Source: Chitinophagales bacterium (GTDB taxonomy: Bacteria; Bacteroidota; Bacteroidia; Chitinophagales; LD1). From it: a DNA stretch of 39,049 bases. Every line of letters begins with the position of its first letter. The first letter of the stretch is position 1. The notes under the pieces are model-generated. The model was not told where the DNA came from, did not search any database, and saw nothing but the letters and a program-made list of their open reading frames with translations. This document shows, one piece after another, positions 30,823 to 39,049 of this stretch. Location: the NCBI GenBank assembly GCA_025057415.1, contig JANWXI010000017.1, positions 1 to 39,049 of the forward strand. Reading direction: 5' to 3'. The position numbers were made by a program, and so were the translations under genes.

Positions 30823-33648
30823 CTACTTCACAACTACTTTTATCGCTTTATCGCTCTCCATTCCCCTCAAAATATACACCCCTTGCGGCAATGTATGGTG
30901 ATACGTGAAGGGTTGGTTTCCTTGCACAAAAAATTTATCTAACCGTTTTCCGGTGATATCGTACAGTTCAATTTCACCATTCTGTGTTGCCACAATTGTA
31001 AATTCCCTTGTGGAAGGATTAGGATATATTATCCATAACTTTGGTAATGAGACTTCATCGTTACGTACAGTCGTAAAATTGTAACAGGCGGAAGTATCGG
31101 TGCATCCATTAGGTGTAGTTATTATTACCGCAAAAGTCCCATTTTGTGTAGGTAAAAACGATTGATTGGTGGCGTCCGCAATAGGTTGTTGGTTGCTGCA
31201 ATCAACCCATTGATAAGTAGCACCGGATTCATACGCCCAGAGTACCTGGCCCGCTTGATAAATACTATCAGACGGCAACTCATGAACTGCAACAGTAACC
31301 GATGCATAACTATTGCATCCGGCTTGGTTAGTAAGTATAAGTGTATAAATGCCTCCCTGAGCAAGAGTGGCGTTAGGTATAACTGGATTTTGAGCATGGG
31401 AAATAAAATCGCCTGGACCAATCCAATGATAAAAAGCACCCCAGATACTATCAGCCATAAACACAATTTCTACTCCGGCACATACCGGAGAATTGGATGA
31501 AATCGTTACGGGGGTAGGAACACAATAATCAAACTTTACTAAAAATGCATCAGACAAGGGGTTGTAATCTGTCTGATGTGCCCCATCGGTAGCAATGCCG
31601 TCAGTAGAGTTGGTGCTGCCAGCTACATAAAATGCACCCTGACGATCGGTAGCGCAGGCAAATGCGGTTTCCACACCGCTGCCTCCATAATAAGAGCTCC
31701 ACACCCTTTGCCCAGACGTGTCAAACACGGCAATAAACGCATCACGAACTCCACCGCTGTGAGTGGTCTGGTGTGCATCGTTGGTAGCTATGGAATTGGT
31801 AGAATGGGTAAACCCGCACAGATATACCTTATCATCCGAATCAACCGCACAGGCATTAGCTTCATCTAAGTCGGTTCCACCAAAGTATGTTCCCCATACC
31901 CGAGTACCATTCGTGCCATTCAACTTTACGAGAAATGCATCACTAAATCCTCCTGGCTGATTTACCTGAAAGGCACCCGCAGAGGAAATATTATTGTCGG
32001 AAGCAGTTCTGCCGGTTATATATACGTTACCTGCACCGTCCGCTGCACAACCGAATCCGTAATCGTCAAACATTCCCCCGTAGTAAGTACACCACACGCA
32101 GTTGCCGGTTGAATTAAATTTCACGACAAAGGCATCTGTTCCGCCATTCCTTACGGACTGATGTGCGGTGGGGGTAGCCAACAAGCTGTCAGAGTTACTG
32201 GCGCCAGCTACAAATACATTGTTCCACCGATCCACCGCTATTGCATACGGCCAGGAATTGTGATAAAGACCTGGCCCCGATGCATAAACTTTGTCCAGAT
32301 AAGTGGACCACAGTCTGACCCCAGAAGCGCTGAATTTAGACAGAAAAGGCCCCGGCCCTTTACTGCGAAATGCTCCGGCCGTAGCCATGAGAGTATCGGA
32401 GCTACTAAAGCCGGCAAAATACACATTACCCTGATTGTCGGTGGCACAAGCCATCCCTATATCATAATCAATATGGCCTCCGTAATAAGTTCCCCACCAT
32501 AATATGCCGTCAGCACTAAATTTTGCCAGGAATGCATCTGAGTGGGTACCGTTTAAGGTGGGTTGAAATGATCCGGGGGTAGCAATTCCTTGCGTAGAAT
32601 TAGATTCACCGGTTATAAATACGTTACCGAATTTGTCGGTGCTGATTGAATTACATTTATCCTCGTTTTCACCTCCATAGTAGGTACCCCACAACCGAAC
32701 ACCTGACGCATTAAACTTGGCAATAAATATATCGGAGATGCCACTTTGATAAGTAGTTTGATGTGCACCGGTAGTAGCGATGTGCAACGGGCTGTCGGAG
32801 GAGGTATTACCTCCGATGAATACATGTCCCGCTGTATCTGTGGCACATGCCTTAGCCACATCGACACCGTTTGCCGATGGTAATACCCCATACCCTCCAT
32901 AGTATGTGCCCCATATCCGCACGGGCGGGTCTATACGCAAGGGTTTTGATTTGTCGTAATTAGGAATGTTAAATGACACCACATTATTCTCTACCTGCCA
33001 ATCAGCCGGTATTTTTTTGCTGCCTTGATATACTTTCAGCGCTCCTTCCACAATGTCGCCAAATGGGGTTTTTATTATCAGTTCTTTGTTTTGAGAAACT
33101 TTTAACTCCGCTCCTTGTATCTGAATTTTTATCTGTTTGTAATCGGAGTTTGGGTGCACTATAAAATCGTATTCTAAATTCCCGTTATTAGTGTAAAAAT
33201 GTAAATCAATTCCAGTATAGATATTTTGATATCGGATGCTTTCGTAGCTTTTGACAAACAAAGCCGGCTCGGTGTTTTCGGGCACATTGTAATAATTCGT
33301 ATAGCCCGGCCATTCTTTTTCGCGAATGATTGTTGTTGCAGGAGAAGCGTTCAACCAGTTCACATCAACACGATAAATCCCGATTTGGTCGGGAACATCT
33401 TTTTTTTCTTCGGGAAGAAAGTGTTTTCTATTGTCTTCTTTTTTCCAGCTTTCTACACGGAACAACTGATAGTGCATACCGTCTTTTTTGAGGTGGTAAT
33501 ACAATCCGTTGGCCGAGCCGTTGAACAGCACATCGGGGCGGGGCTTGTAGTATTGGTCGCGGATTTGCCCTTTGTTTTCGGTGAAAAACACAGTTGCAAA
33601 ACTGTTTAAAACAACCAATAAAAAGATGGGGAGTATAAAAATTCGCAT
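30823..33648 (-). CDS. SBBP-repeat beta-propeller protein with T9SS type A sorting domain
   Basis: N-terminal FFTENKGQIRDQYYKPRPDVLFNG (DUF7948-like); seven WGTYYGG-type repeats; Ig/PKD-like segment; C-terminal LWIIYPNPSTREFTI...LPQGVYILRGMESDKAIKVVVK. Confidence 0.93.
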   Translation of the reverse strand: MRIFILPIFLLVVLNSFATVFFTENKGQIRDQYYKPRPDVLFNGSANGLYYHLKKDGMHYQLFRVESWKKEDNRKHFLPEEKKDVPDQIGIYRVDVNWLNASPATTIIREKEWPGYTNYYNVPENTEPALFVKSYESIRYQNIYTGIDLHFYTNNGNLEYDFIVHPNSDYKQIKIQIQGAELKVSQNKELIIKTPFGDIVEGALKVYQGSKKIPADWQVENNVVSFNIPNYDKSKPLRIDPPVRIWGTYYGGYGVLPSANGVDVAKACATDTAGHVFIGGNTSSDSPLHIATTGAHQTTYQSGISDIFIAKFNASGVRLWGTYYGGENEDKCNSISTDKFGNVFITGESNSTQGIATPGSFQPTLNGTHSDAFLAKFSADGILWWGTYYGGHIDYDIGMACATDNQGNVYFAGFSSSDTLMATAGAFRSKGPGPFLSKFSASGVRLWSTYLDKVYASGPGLYHNSWPYAIAVDRWNNVFVAGASNSDSLLATPTAHQSVRNGGTDAFVVKFNSTGNCVWCTYYGGMFDDYGFGCAADGAGNVYITGRTASDNNISSAGAFQVNQPGGFSDAFLVKLNGTNGTRVWGTYFGGTDLDEANACAVDSDDKVYLCGFTHSTNSIATNDAHQTTHSGGVRDAFIAVFDTSGQRVWSSYYGGSGVETAFACATDRQGAFYVAGSTNSTDGIATDGAHQTDYNPLSDAFLVKFDYCVPTPVTISSNSPVCAGVEIVFMADSIWGAFYHWIGPGDFISHAQNPVIPNATLAQGGIYTLILTNQAGCNSYASVTVAVHELPSDSIYQAGQVLWAYESGATYQWVDCSNQQPIADATNQSFLPTQNGTFAVIITTPNGCTDTSACYNFTTVRNDEVSLPKLWIIYPNPSTREFTIVATQNGEIELYDITGKRLDKFFVQGNQPFTYHHTLPQGVYILRGMESDKAIKVVVK

Positions 33649-33743
33649 GGCTATTTGTATTCGCGTACACAAAATAAAGGAAATGAATTTACATTCCCAG
33701 TACTACAAAAATATATGCGCTTTCTGAAATTGACAGCAGTAAA

Positions 33744-35516
33744 TTACTGAACGATAATCCTCCTCATCACCCCGCTCTTTGTTGCCCGTAGTACATACAC
33801 TCCCTGCGGCAGGGTGTGGTGGTAAGTAAACGATTCATTTTCGTTTATATAAAATTCATCCAGCATTTTTCCGGTTACGTCAAACAACTCGATCTCGGAG
33901 TTTTGGTTGCAGTAAATGGTAAATTTACTTGATGACGGATTGGGATATACAAACAACACGGGTTGCTTTTCTGAAATTTCTGTTTGCTGAAAAAATTCTT
34001 CCTCCAACTCCGCACGCTTAAATGCTTTCATATCATTTAAATCAAAACTTACCCACATAAACTGGCTGGGCAATAGTTGGTTTGTACAGGAAGTGTAGTA
34101 TGGTTTAAAATTGCCGGCTGCGTCAGGATAGTAAGCCACTCCGCCAATTTGTGGTGTGGTAATCAATTTGTTGCCGGCTGCAAGGTGCAGCAACTGCGAG
34201 TTGGTGTAATAGGAAATTTCAAACGCGGCATTGATATTGCCATAGCCGTTGATATAAGCATGTTTAATATCACCGGTGGCTCCGTTTAATTTCAGTAAGT
34301 AATTATTTACCACACCCACGTTGCCGAAGGGGTTTACGGTATATTCTTTACCGGCAGTAACAGCATTACATTTATCGTAATAGAATGTGGTAGGTAAATC
34401 CACCCACACATCGCCATTGTTATCCACCAGCGCTTTGTGCCACATAGCGTTCTGTGGCGAAAACTCGGTGCGCCACATCACATTACCGCTGGCATTGATA
34501 CGCACTAATTTTAAGCCCTTCTGAGGCGAATTGCCGGGTATATCCTGCTGCGTGTAGTATTCTCCAATAAATCCGCCATCGGGCAAAAAATGAAATTTGT
34601 CAATCGTTTTTATGTTTTGAATAGGAAAGCCGATTTCCCTGTTTATATTACGGGGAATGTTTTCAAATACTAAACTGTCAGGCGATGATTGGATGAGTAA
34701 ACGGTAGTATTTGTCACCCGCGTTATTCAAAAACCAAAGTGAATTATCATAGGGATTGTAATGCAACTCGTGGATAAGGTCTGAAACTCCGGTGGGCGGA
34801 TTCTGCCATTTCAACACCTGATTACTTTCAAAAAATCCGTAGCGGGTTTCAAAATACGTATTAGTCCACTGTCTGCGGTAAACTAATATTTTTTTATTGC
34901 CGGCTATGATAAAATCGTGTGTGTAACGGTTTTTGTAAAAATTGTAATATGAGCCATCATCGCTCAGGGTGAGTATAATGTTCTCATCACCCTGATAAGC
35001 CGAATCTAATGGCAGCATGGTTCCGTTAAAACTGATACCGTTACCGGTGGCAGTAAAAATCAAATACAGTTTTTGAGTAGATTCTTCCCAAAGCAGCCGC
35101 TTGGGATTTTCTGAAAGAAATTTTACCCACACGGCATTTCCATTAGCGCTATATTTAGCCACAAAGAATTTATGCTCAGCCGGACGGGTCTGAGTGAGCG
35201 GGCTGGGATTGTTGCTGCCGAACGTAATGAGTGGCCCTGCATAAGGATATTGTGGGTCGGTAGGAGGGTTCACCGTAAAATTGGCAAAACCGGTGAAATA
35301 CAAATTACCGGCTGCGTCGCTGGTTACATTAGTAAACTGCGCACTGGCGGGAGCGGAAAAGCCGGCTGTACTTTGAAATATTTGCTGCATATTTCCATTC
35401 ATACACGAATGATTGAGTACCACTGCATCAGGGACCGGCACTTTGTATTCGGGTGTAAGCTGACCCTTTGTAGCAAGTGAAACAAAAACCACTATAAACC
35501 CAAAATAATTTTTCAT
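33744..35516 (-). CDS. Exported protein with T9SS type A sorting domain
   Basis: Signal peptide MKNYFGFIVVFVSLATKGQ; C-terminal VYPNPSSSKFTIYCNQNSEIELFDVTGKML...LPQGVYVLRATKSGVMRRIIVQ. Confidence 0.9.
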   Translation of the reverse strand: MKNYFGFIVVFVSLATKGQLTPEYKVPVPDAVVLNHSCMNGNMQQIFQSTAGFSAPASAQFTNVTSDAAGNLYFTGFANFTVNPPTDPQYPYAGPLITFGSNNPSPLTQTRPAEHKFFVAKYSANGNAVWVKFLSENPKRLLWEESTQKLYLIFTATGNGISFNGTMLPLDSAYQGDENIILTLSDDGSYYNFYKNRYTHDFIIAGNKKILVYRRQWTNTYFETRYGFFESNQVLKWQNPPTGVSDLIHELHYNPYDNSLWFLNNAGDKYYRLLIQSSPDSLVFENIPRNINREIGFPIQNIKTIDKFHFLPDGGFIGEYYTQQDIPGNSPQKGLKLVRINASGNVMWRTEFSPQNAMWHKALVDNNGDVWVDLPTTFYYDKCNAVTAGKEYTVNPFGNVGVVNNYLLKLNGATGDIKHAYINGYGNINAAFEISYYTNSQLLHLAAGNKLITTPQIGGVAYYPDAAGNFKPYYTSCTNQLLPSQFMWVSFDLNDMKAFKRAELEEEFFQQTEISEKQPVLFVYPNPSSSKFTIYCNQNSEIELFDVTGKMLDEFYINENESFTYHHTLPQGVYVLRATKSGVMRRIIVQ

Positions 35517-35520
35517 AAGC

Positions 35521-36804
35521 TCAATAGTTTTTACTGAACAGGTGAATACTGTAATCATTTTCCGCCACTATCATCCAGTATTTACCACCTTTATAATGAA
35601 TATCCATAACGGCAGGCGCTATGCTTGATTTAAACTGAGGCAGTTGAATTTGCTGCGTGCTGCCGTTTTTATGCAGCAAGGCATAAACGCCAGTCGTTCT
35701 TTTCTCTGTAAAAAGAAAAGTTCCTTCATCGGTATCAATCCACTGAAAATGTTGGGTTAATCTTCCAAAGTTCTGCGTGCTGCGGGGCTGTGTGTATTGC
35801 CGCACCACCTGAAACTGAAACGTGTTGAGATTAAAGGTTACCACAAACAACTGCTGCAGGTTTTGAAAAAGCACATATAACAAATTGTTGTATTGATAGT
35901 AGTAGGGAAGCATTTCTATCTGATAAGCCGCATTCCACTGCGGAATAATTTCGGTGATGCGCTTCGCAAACAGCGGCTGCACCCCGCGAATAGAGCCATA
36001 GTCGGGCGAATAAATATCCTGGGGGGTTACGGCATTTACAATCACCATTTGAGAGTCAATATTTACAGAAAGCAGCAGCGATTGACTGGTAGAAGTGTTG
36101 GTGCCTAATGCCATATTAAAACTTCCCCAAAAGTTTTGTGTAAGCGCTGTGCGGTCAATAGCTTTCAGGTGCGTAGCGGGGCTGGAGATTACGCTGAGGG
36201 GCGAAGTACTTCCGGCAGCGAGATAATAAGGAAGCACAAATCCGTTGCCTCCTCCCGGCATTAGTTTACTGCTAAAGTAATTACTGGAATAAAGCGCACC
36301 GGGGTTATAAACTTTAAACTCCCCTTTGCCTGTGCCGAAAACCTGCACATCTACCGGATGTGTGTAATCCATGAGATGCGTGCCACCTGCATAAGGGCCA
36401 CCGGAAAAGGTGTAATAAATCGGTTCGTAGAGCAAGCCCGTGGTTTGTTGTGTAAACTCTTCTATGTTATCAATGTTGCGCTGTGTGGTTCCGTCAGTTT
36501 TTATCAGCCATCGGGTAGAGTTCATAAAGATACCATCACCGGGGCCTGTGTAGTTTGGCATCATATACCTTACTCCGTAAAACACATCGTAATAGCCGCT
36601 GCTGTGTTGATGCACCTTTGCAAGATACAGGTCGTAATAATCTCCTGAGCTGACAGGGAGCAGTTTGGTTTTGCCGTGATAACTCCACCCGTTGAGCGAA
36701 GTAGTAGGCCCGTTATTTTGCGGTGAGGTGTTTTTATCTTTTTTACACCCACCAACTGCCATCAGAGCAACCAAGCACAGAGCAGATATTTTTCGCATAC
36801 ACAT
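35521..36804 (-). CDS. Hypothetical lipoprotein
   Basis: MCMRKISALCLVALMAVGGCKKDKNTS lipobox; start overlaps the upstream gene's stop by 1 nt (TAATG). Confidence 0.85.
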   Translation of the reverse strand: MCMRKISALCLVALMAVGGCKKDKNTSPQNNGPTTSLNGWSYHGKTKLLPVSSGDYYDLYLAKVHQHSSGYYDVFYGVRYMMPNYTGPGDGIFMNSTRWLIKTDGTTQRNIDNIEEFTQQTTGLLYEPIYYTFSGGPYAGGTHLMDYTHPVDVQVFGTGKGEFKVYNPGALYSSNYFSSKLMPGGGNGFVLPYYLAAGSTSPLSVISSPATHLKAIDRTALTQNFWGSFNMALGTNTSTSQSLLLSVNIDSQMVIVNAVTPQDIYSPDYGSIRGVQPLFAKRITEIIPQWNAAYQIEMLPYYYQYNNLLYVLFQNLQQLFVVTFNLNTFQFQVVRQYTQPRSTQNFGRLTQHFQWIDTDEGTFLFTEKRTTGVYALLHKNGSTQQIQLPQFKSSIAPAVMDIHYKGGKYWMIVAENDYSIHLFSKNY

Positions 36805-37853
36805 TATTTTTTATTGGCTTGAAGTTGCCCACCCGCTCTCAATGCATCGGTTAATGCCGAAGCAGATGGCGAAGCATCATCTTTTATCTTGTAGATTTTT
36901 CCGGCAGCGTAAAGCAATTCGCTATTGCTCAGCCAAAACGGGTAAAAAAGTGATTTGTATTTTACATCATCCGGTATAGTGCCCTGGGTGAGTTCTCGCT
37001 TATCAAAGCCGTTTATGCTACGGGTAAGCATGTCGGTGTAGTAGGTGGTGTCATTCCCGAGTACATAGTGACGATTGGTTATGTAAGCCACACGGCTTCC
37101 ATCGGGTGACAGCGAGGGATTGAGCGGCTTTTCCCCTGCAGTAACAAAATGCGATGTGGTTTTAGAAATCAAATCATGAATAAAAACCGTGTCTTCGTTT
37201 GCCCAGCTAATCTTACTTCCACTTAGGGAAAAATCTTCGGTAAAGTGGAGTGGATACATGCCGGTTACATATCCGCTCTCAGGATGAATTTTTACCAAAT
37301 AGCTGCCATTGGCACCCGGGTTAGATGCTATCTGCACATTTCCTCTGGATATAATCACGTTTTCCTTTTCATACCAGGCAATACCATTGAAAAAAATGGT
37401 TGTGTCCCCCGTAAAGTATTCGTAGTTTGTGATTTTTTTTACGTTGGTGCCATCAGCATTGGCAGTATTAATGGGCCGGTCCAGATTCGATTGCGATATA
37501 TAGGCAATTTTCTTTCCATCGCTGCTCCACGCGCTAGACCATGCTTTGTCAATACTAACCGTGTTACCGCTATTTACGTCATACACTTTCAGCATGTAAT
37601 TAAAACTGCGGTATTTGATTTTACTGCCATCGGGCGAGAACACCGGCTCATATTCCGAATCACTCAGATTTTTGGCGCCCAGTTCACTGATGCGCTTAGC
37701 GCCTGTTCCGTCCATGGCGCAGGTGTAAATTTCCCCGTAGTTGTGGTCGGCTGTACTGATATATACAATTATGACCTTGCCGGGGTTTTTGTCTTTTTTA
37801 CATGCTGCTACTGAACACATCAAAACGACTCCTGTAAAAAGCCAACGATGCAT
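36804..37853 (-). CDS. TolB-like/PD40 beta-propeller lipoprotein
   Basis: MHRWLFTGVVLMCSVAACKKDKN lipobox; PD40 motifs EYEPVFSPDGSKIKYRSF, AWSSDGKKIAYIS, NPSLSPDGSRVAYIT. Confidence 0.88.
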   Translation of the reverse strand: MHRWLFTGVVLMCSVAACKKDKNPGKVIIVYISTADHNYGEIYTCAMDGTGAKRISELGAKNLSDSEYEPVFSPDGSKIKYRSFNYMLKVYDVNSGNTVSIDKAWSSAWSSDGKKIAYISQSNLDRPINTANADGTNVKKITNYEYFTGDTTIFFNGIAWYEKENVIISRGNVQIASNPGANGSYLVKIHPESGYVTGMYPLHFTEDFSLSGSKISWANEDTVFIHDLISKTTSHFVTAGEKPLNPSLSPDGSRVAYITNRHYVLGNDTTYYTDMLTRSINGFDKRELTQGTIPDDVKYKSLFYPFWLSNSELLYAAGKIYKIKDDASPSASALTDALRAGGQLQANKK

Positions 37854-37935
37854 AATTTATAAGTTCATTCAAAATTATATTAAAAATCTTTGTTCTTGAT
37901 AACCAAAAGTCCCTTATTCTTACTGCCGGATACAA

Positions 37936-38790
37936 ATGAGTGAAGCACTAATAACTCTGTTGCAGAACCAGTTTGGTGCAGATACCTCCATCACCATATT
38001 GCATGGGGTGCATGGCGGGTGTATCGGTCAATCGTATCACGTTCAAATAAACGGAGAGGAATATTTCATAAAAACATCCGGTGCAGTAGCACCTGCCGGT
38101 ATTTTTCAAAAAGAAGCAAAGGGCTTGCAGTTGTTGAAACAGTACGGTTTGCAGTTTGTTCCGGAAGTAGCGCTGGTAACAGATGAGTTTTTGCTGCTTA
38201 AATGGATTGAAACCGGTAAAAAAAACACAGGTGTCATGCAGCGCGCAGGTGAAAATCTGGCACGCCTGCATCGGCAAGCATTTCCTTATTTCGGTCTGGA
38301 GGATGACAATTACATCGGGTCATTGGTGCAGCAGAACACAGTAAGTTCCTATTGGCCTGAGTTTTACTATCAGCACCGATTGATGTACATGGGTCGCATA
38401 GCGTTAGAAAGAAAAGGAATTTACCCCTTCATTATGCAAGACATAGAGCGGCTCTATACCAAGCTACCCGAGATACTGCCCGATGAACCTCCTTCGCTAT
38501 TGCATGGAGATTTATGGGGCGGGAATTTCATGGCAAGTGCAGATGGCAAACCCTATTTTATTGACCCGGCAGTTTACGGAGGGCACCGCGAAGTGGACCT
38601 GGCTATGACAATGCTTTTCGGGGGCTTTGACACACCTTTTTATGAAGCATACAACCACCACTACCCTGTATTACCTGATTTTCGCGAACGGATAGCTATC
38701 TATGAATTGTATCCTTTACTGGTACATGCAGCAATATTCGGTATGCAGTATGCAAATGACTGTGCGCGATGTTTACGACAATATCTCTAA
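37936..38790 (+). CDS. Fructosamine kinase family protein
   Basis: Kinase motifs LLHGDLWGGNF and YFIDPAVYGGHREVDLAMTMLFGGFD. Confidence 0.94.
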   Translation: MSEALITLLQNQFGADTSITILHGVHGGCIGQSYHVQINGEEYFIKTSGAVAPAGIFQKEAKGLQLLKQYGLQFVPEVALVTDEFLLLKWIETGKKNTGVMQRAGENLARLHRQAFPYFGLEDDNYIGSLVQQNTVSSYWPEFYYQHRLMYMGRIALERKGIYPFIMQDIERLYTKLPEILPDEPPSLLHGDLWGGNFMASADGKPYFIDPAVYGGHREVDLAMTMLFGGFDTPFYEAYNHHYPVLPDFRERIAIYELYPLLVHAAIFGMQYANDCARCLRQYL

Positions 38791-38866
38791 AGTGAAGTAT
38801 TAAAAAACAGAGTATAACACACCTTCACTACTTGCAAAACGGTGCCGGAAAGTTGCATGATTATCT

Positions 38867-39049
38867 TTATTGAACCAGAAATTTGAATGATATACTTTCG
38901 CCCGATGTAGCTGTCATCACGGCTACGTAAACGCCGGGTGTTAGCCGTATATCAGAGTAGCCGGCAGGGTCATTTATAATTGTGTTCTTTTCGTAAATCA
39001 AATTGCCCGCCGTATTGTAAATGCGTAGTTTATTAACTCCCGGACGGGA
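38867..39049 (-). CDS. C-terminal part of a T9SS type A sorting-domain protein, truncated by the window edge
   Basis: Minus-strand translation SRPGVNKLRIYNTAGNLIYEKNTIINDPAGYSDIRLTPGVYVAVMTATSGESISFKFLVQ*; not in the supplied ORF track. Confidence 0.75.
   Translation of the reverse strand, partial: SRPGVNKLRIYNTAGNLIYEKNTIINDPAGYSDIRLTPGVYVAVMTATSGESISFKFLVQ

Overview
The window looks like a chromosomal segment from a Bacteroidota (Chitinophagales/Sphingobacteriales-like) bacterium. The first ~24.5 kb is mostly housekeeping: rpoB, apt, Mrp/ApbC, ribE, psd, an ExbB-ExbD-TonB set, serC, a quinone oxidoreductase, nadD, corA, a SpoU-family rRNA methyltransferase and an MFS exporter. It also holds a collagen-like/C1q-like surface protein and a three-gene cassette (PhnX-like HAD hydrolase, DUF5690-like membrane protein, TIGR03364-like FAD oxidoreductase) that probably handles an organophosphonate. 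From ~24.6 to 37.9 kb nearly every gene encodes an exported protein (WG-repeat, beta-propeller/SBBP, T9SS-sorted, lipoproteins), including one that ends in a DnaJ-type zinc-finger module. The window closes with a fructosamine-kinase-family gene and the C-terminus of another T9SS cargo. Best leads: (1) the phosphonate-type cassette, with an inverted repeat overlapping its candidate promoter; (2) two inverted copies of a hairpin-forming intergenic repeat; (3) rpoB apparently uncoupled from the canonical rplJL-rpoBC operon and followed by a strong intrinsic terminator; (4) a secreted protein with a C-terminal DnaJ-type zinc finger; (5) a collagen/fibre-repeat/C1q-like protein. All family calls come from reading the sequence, with no database search.
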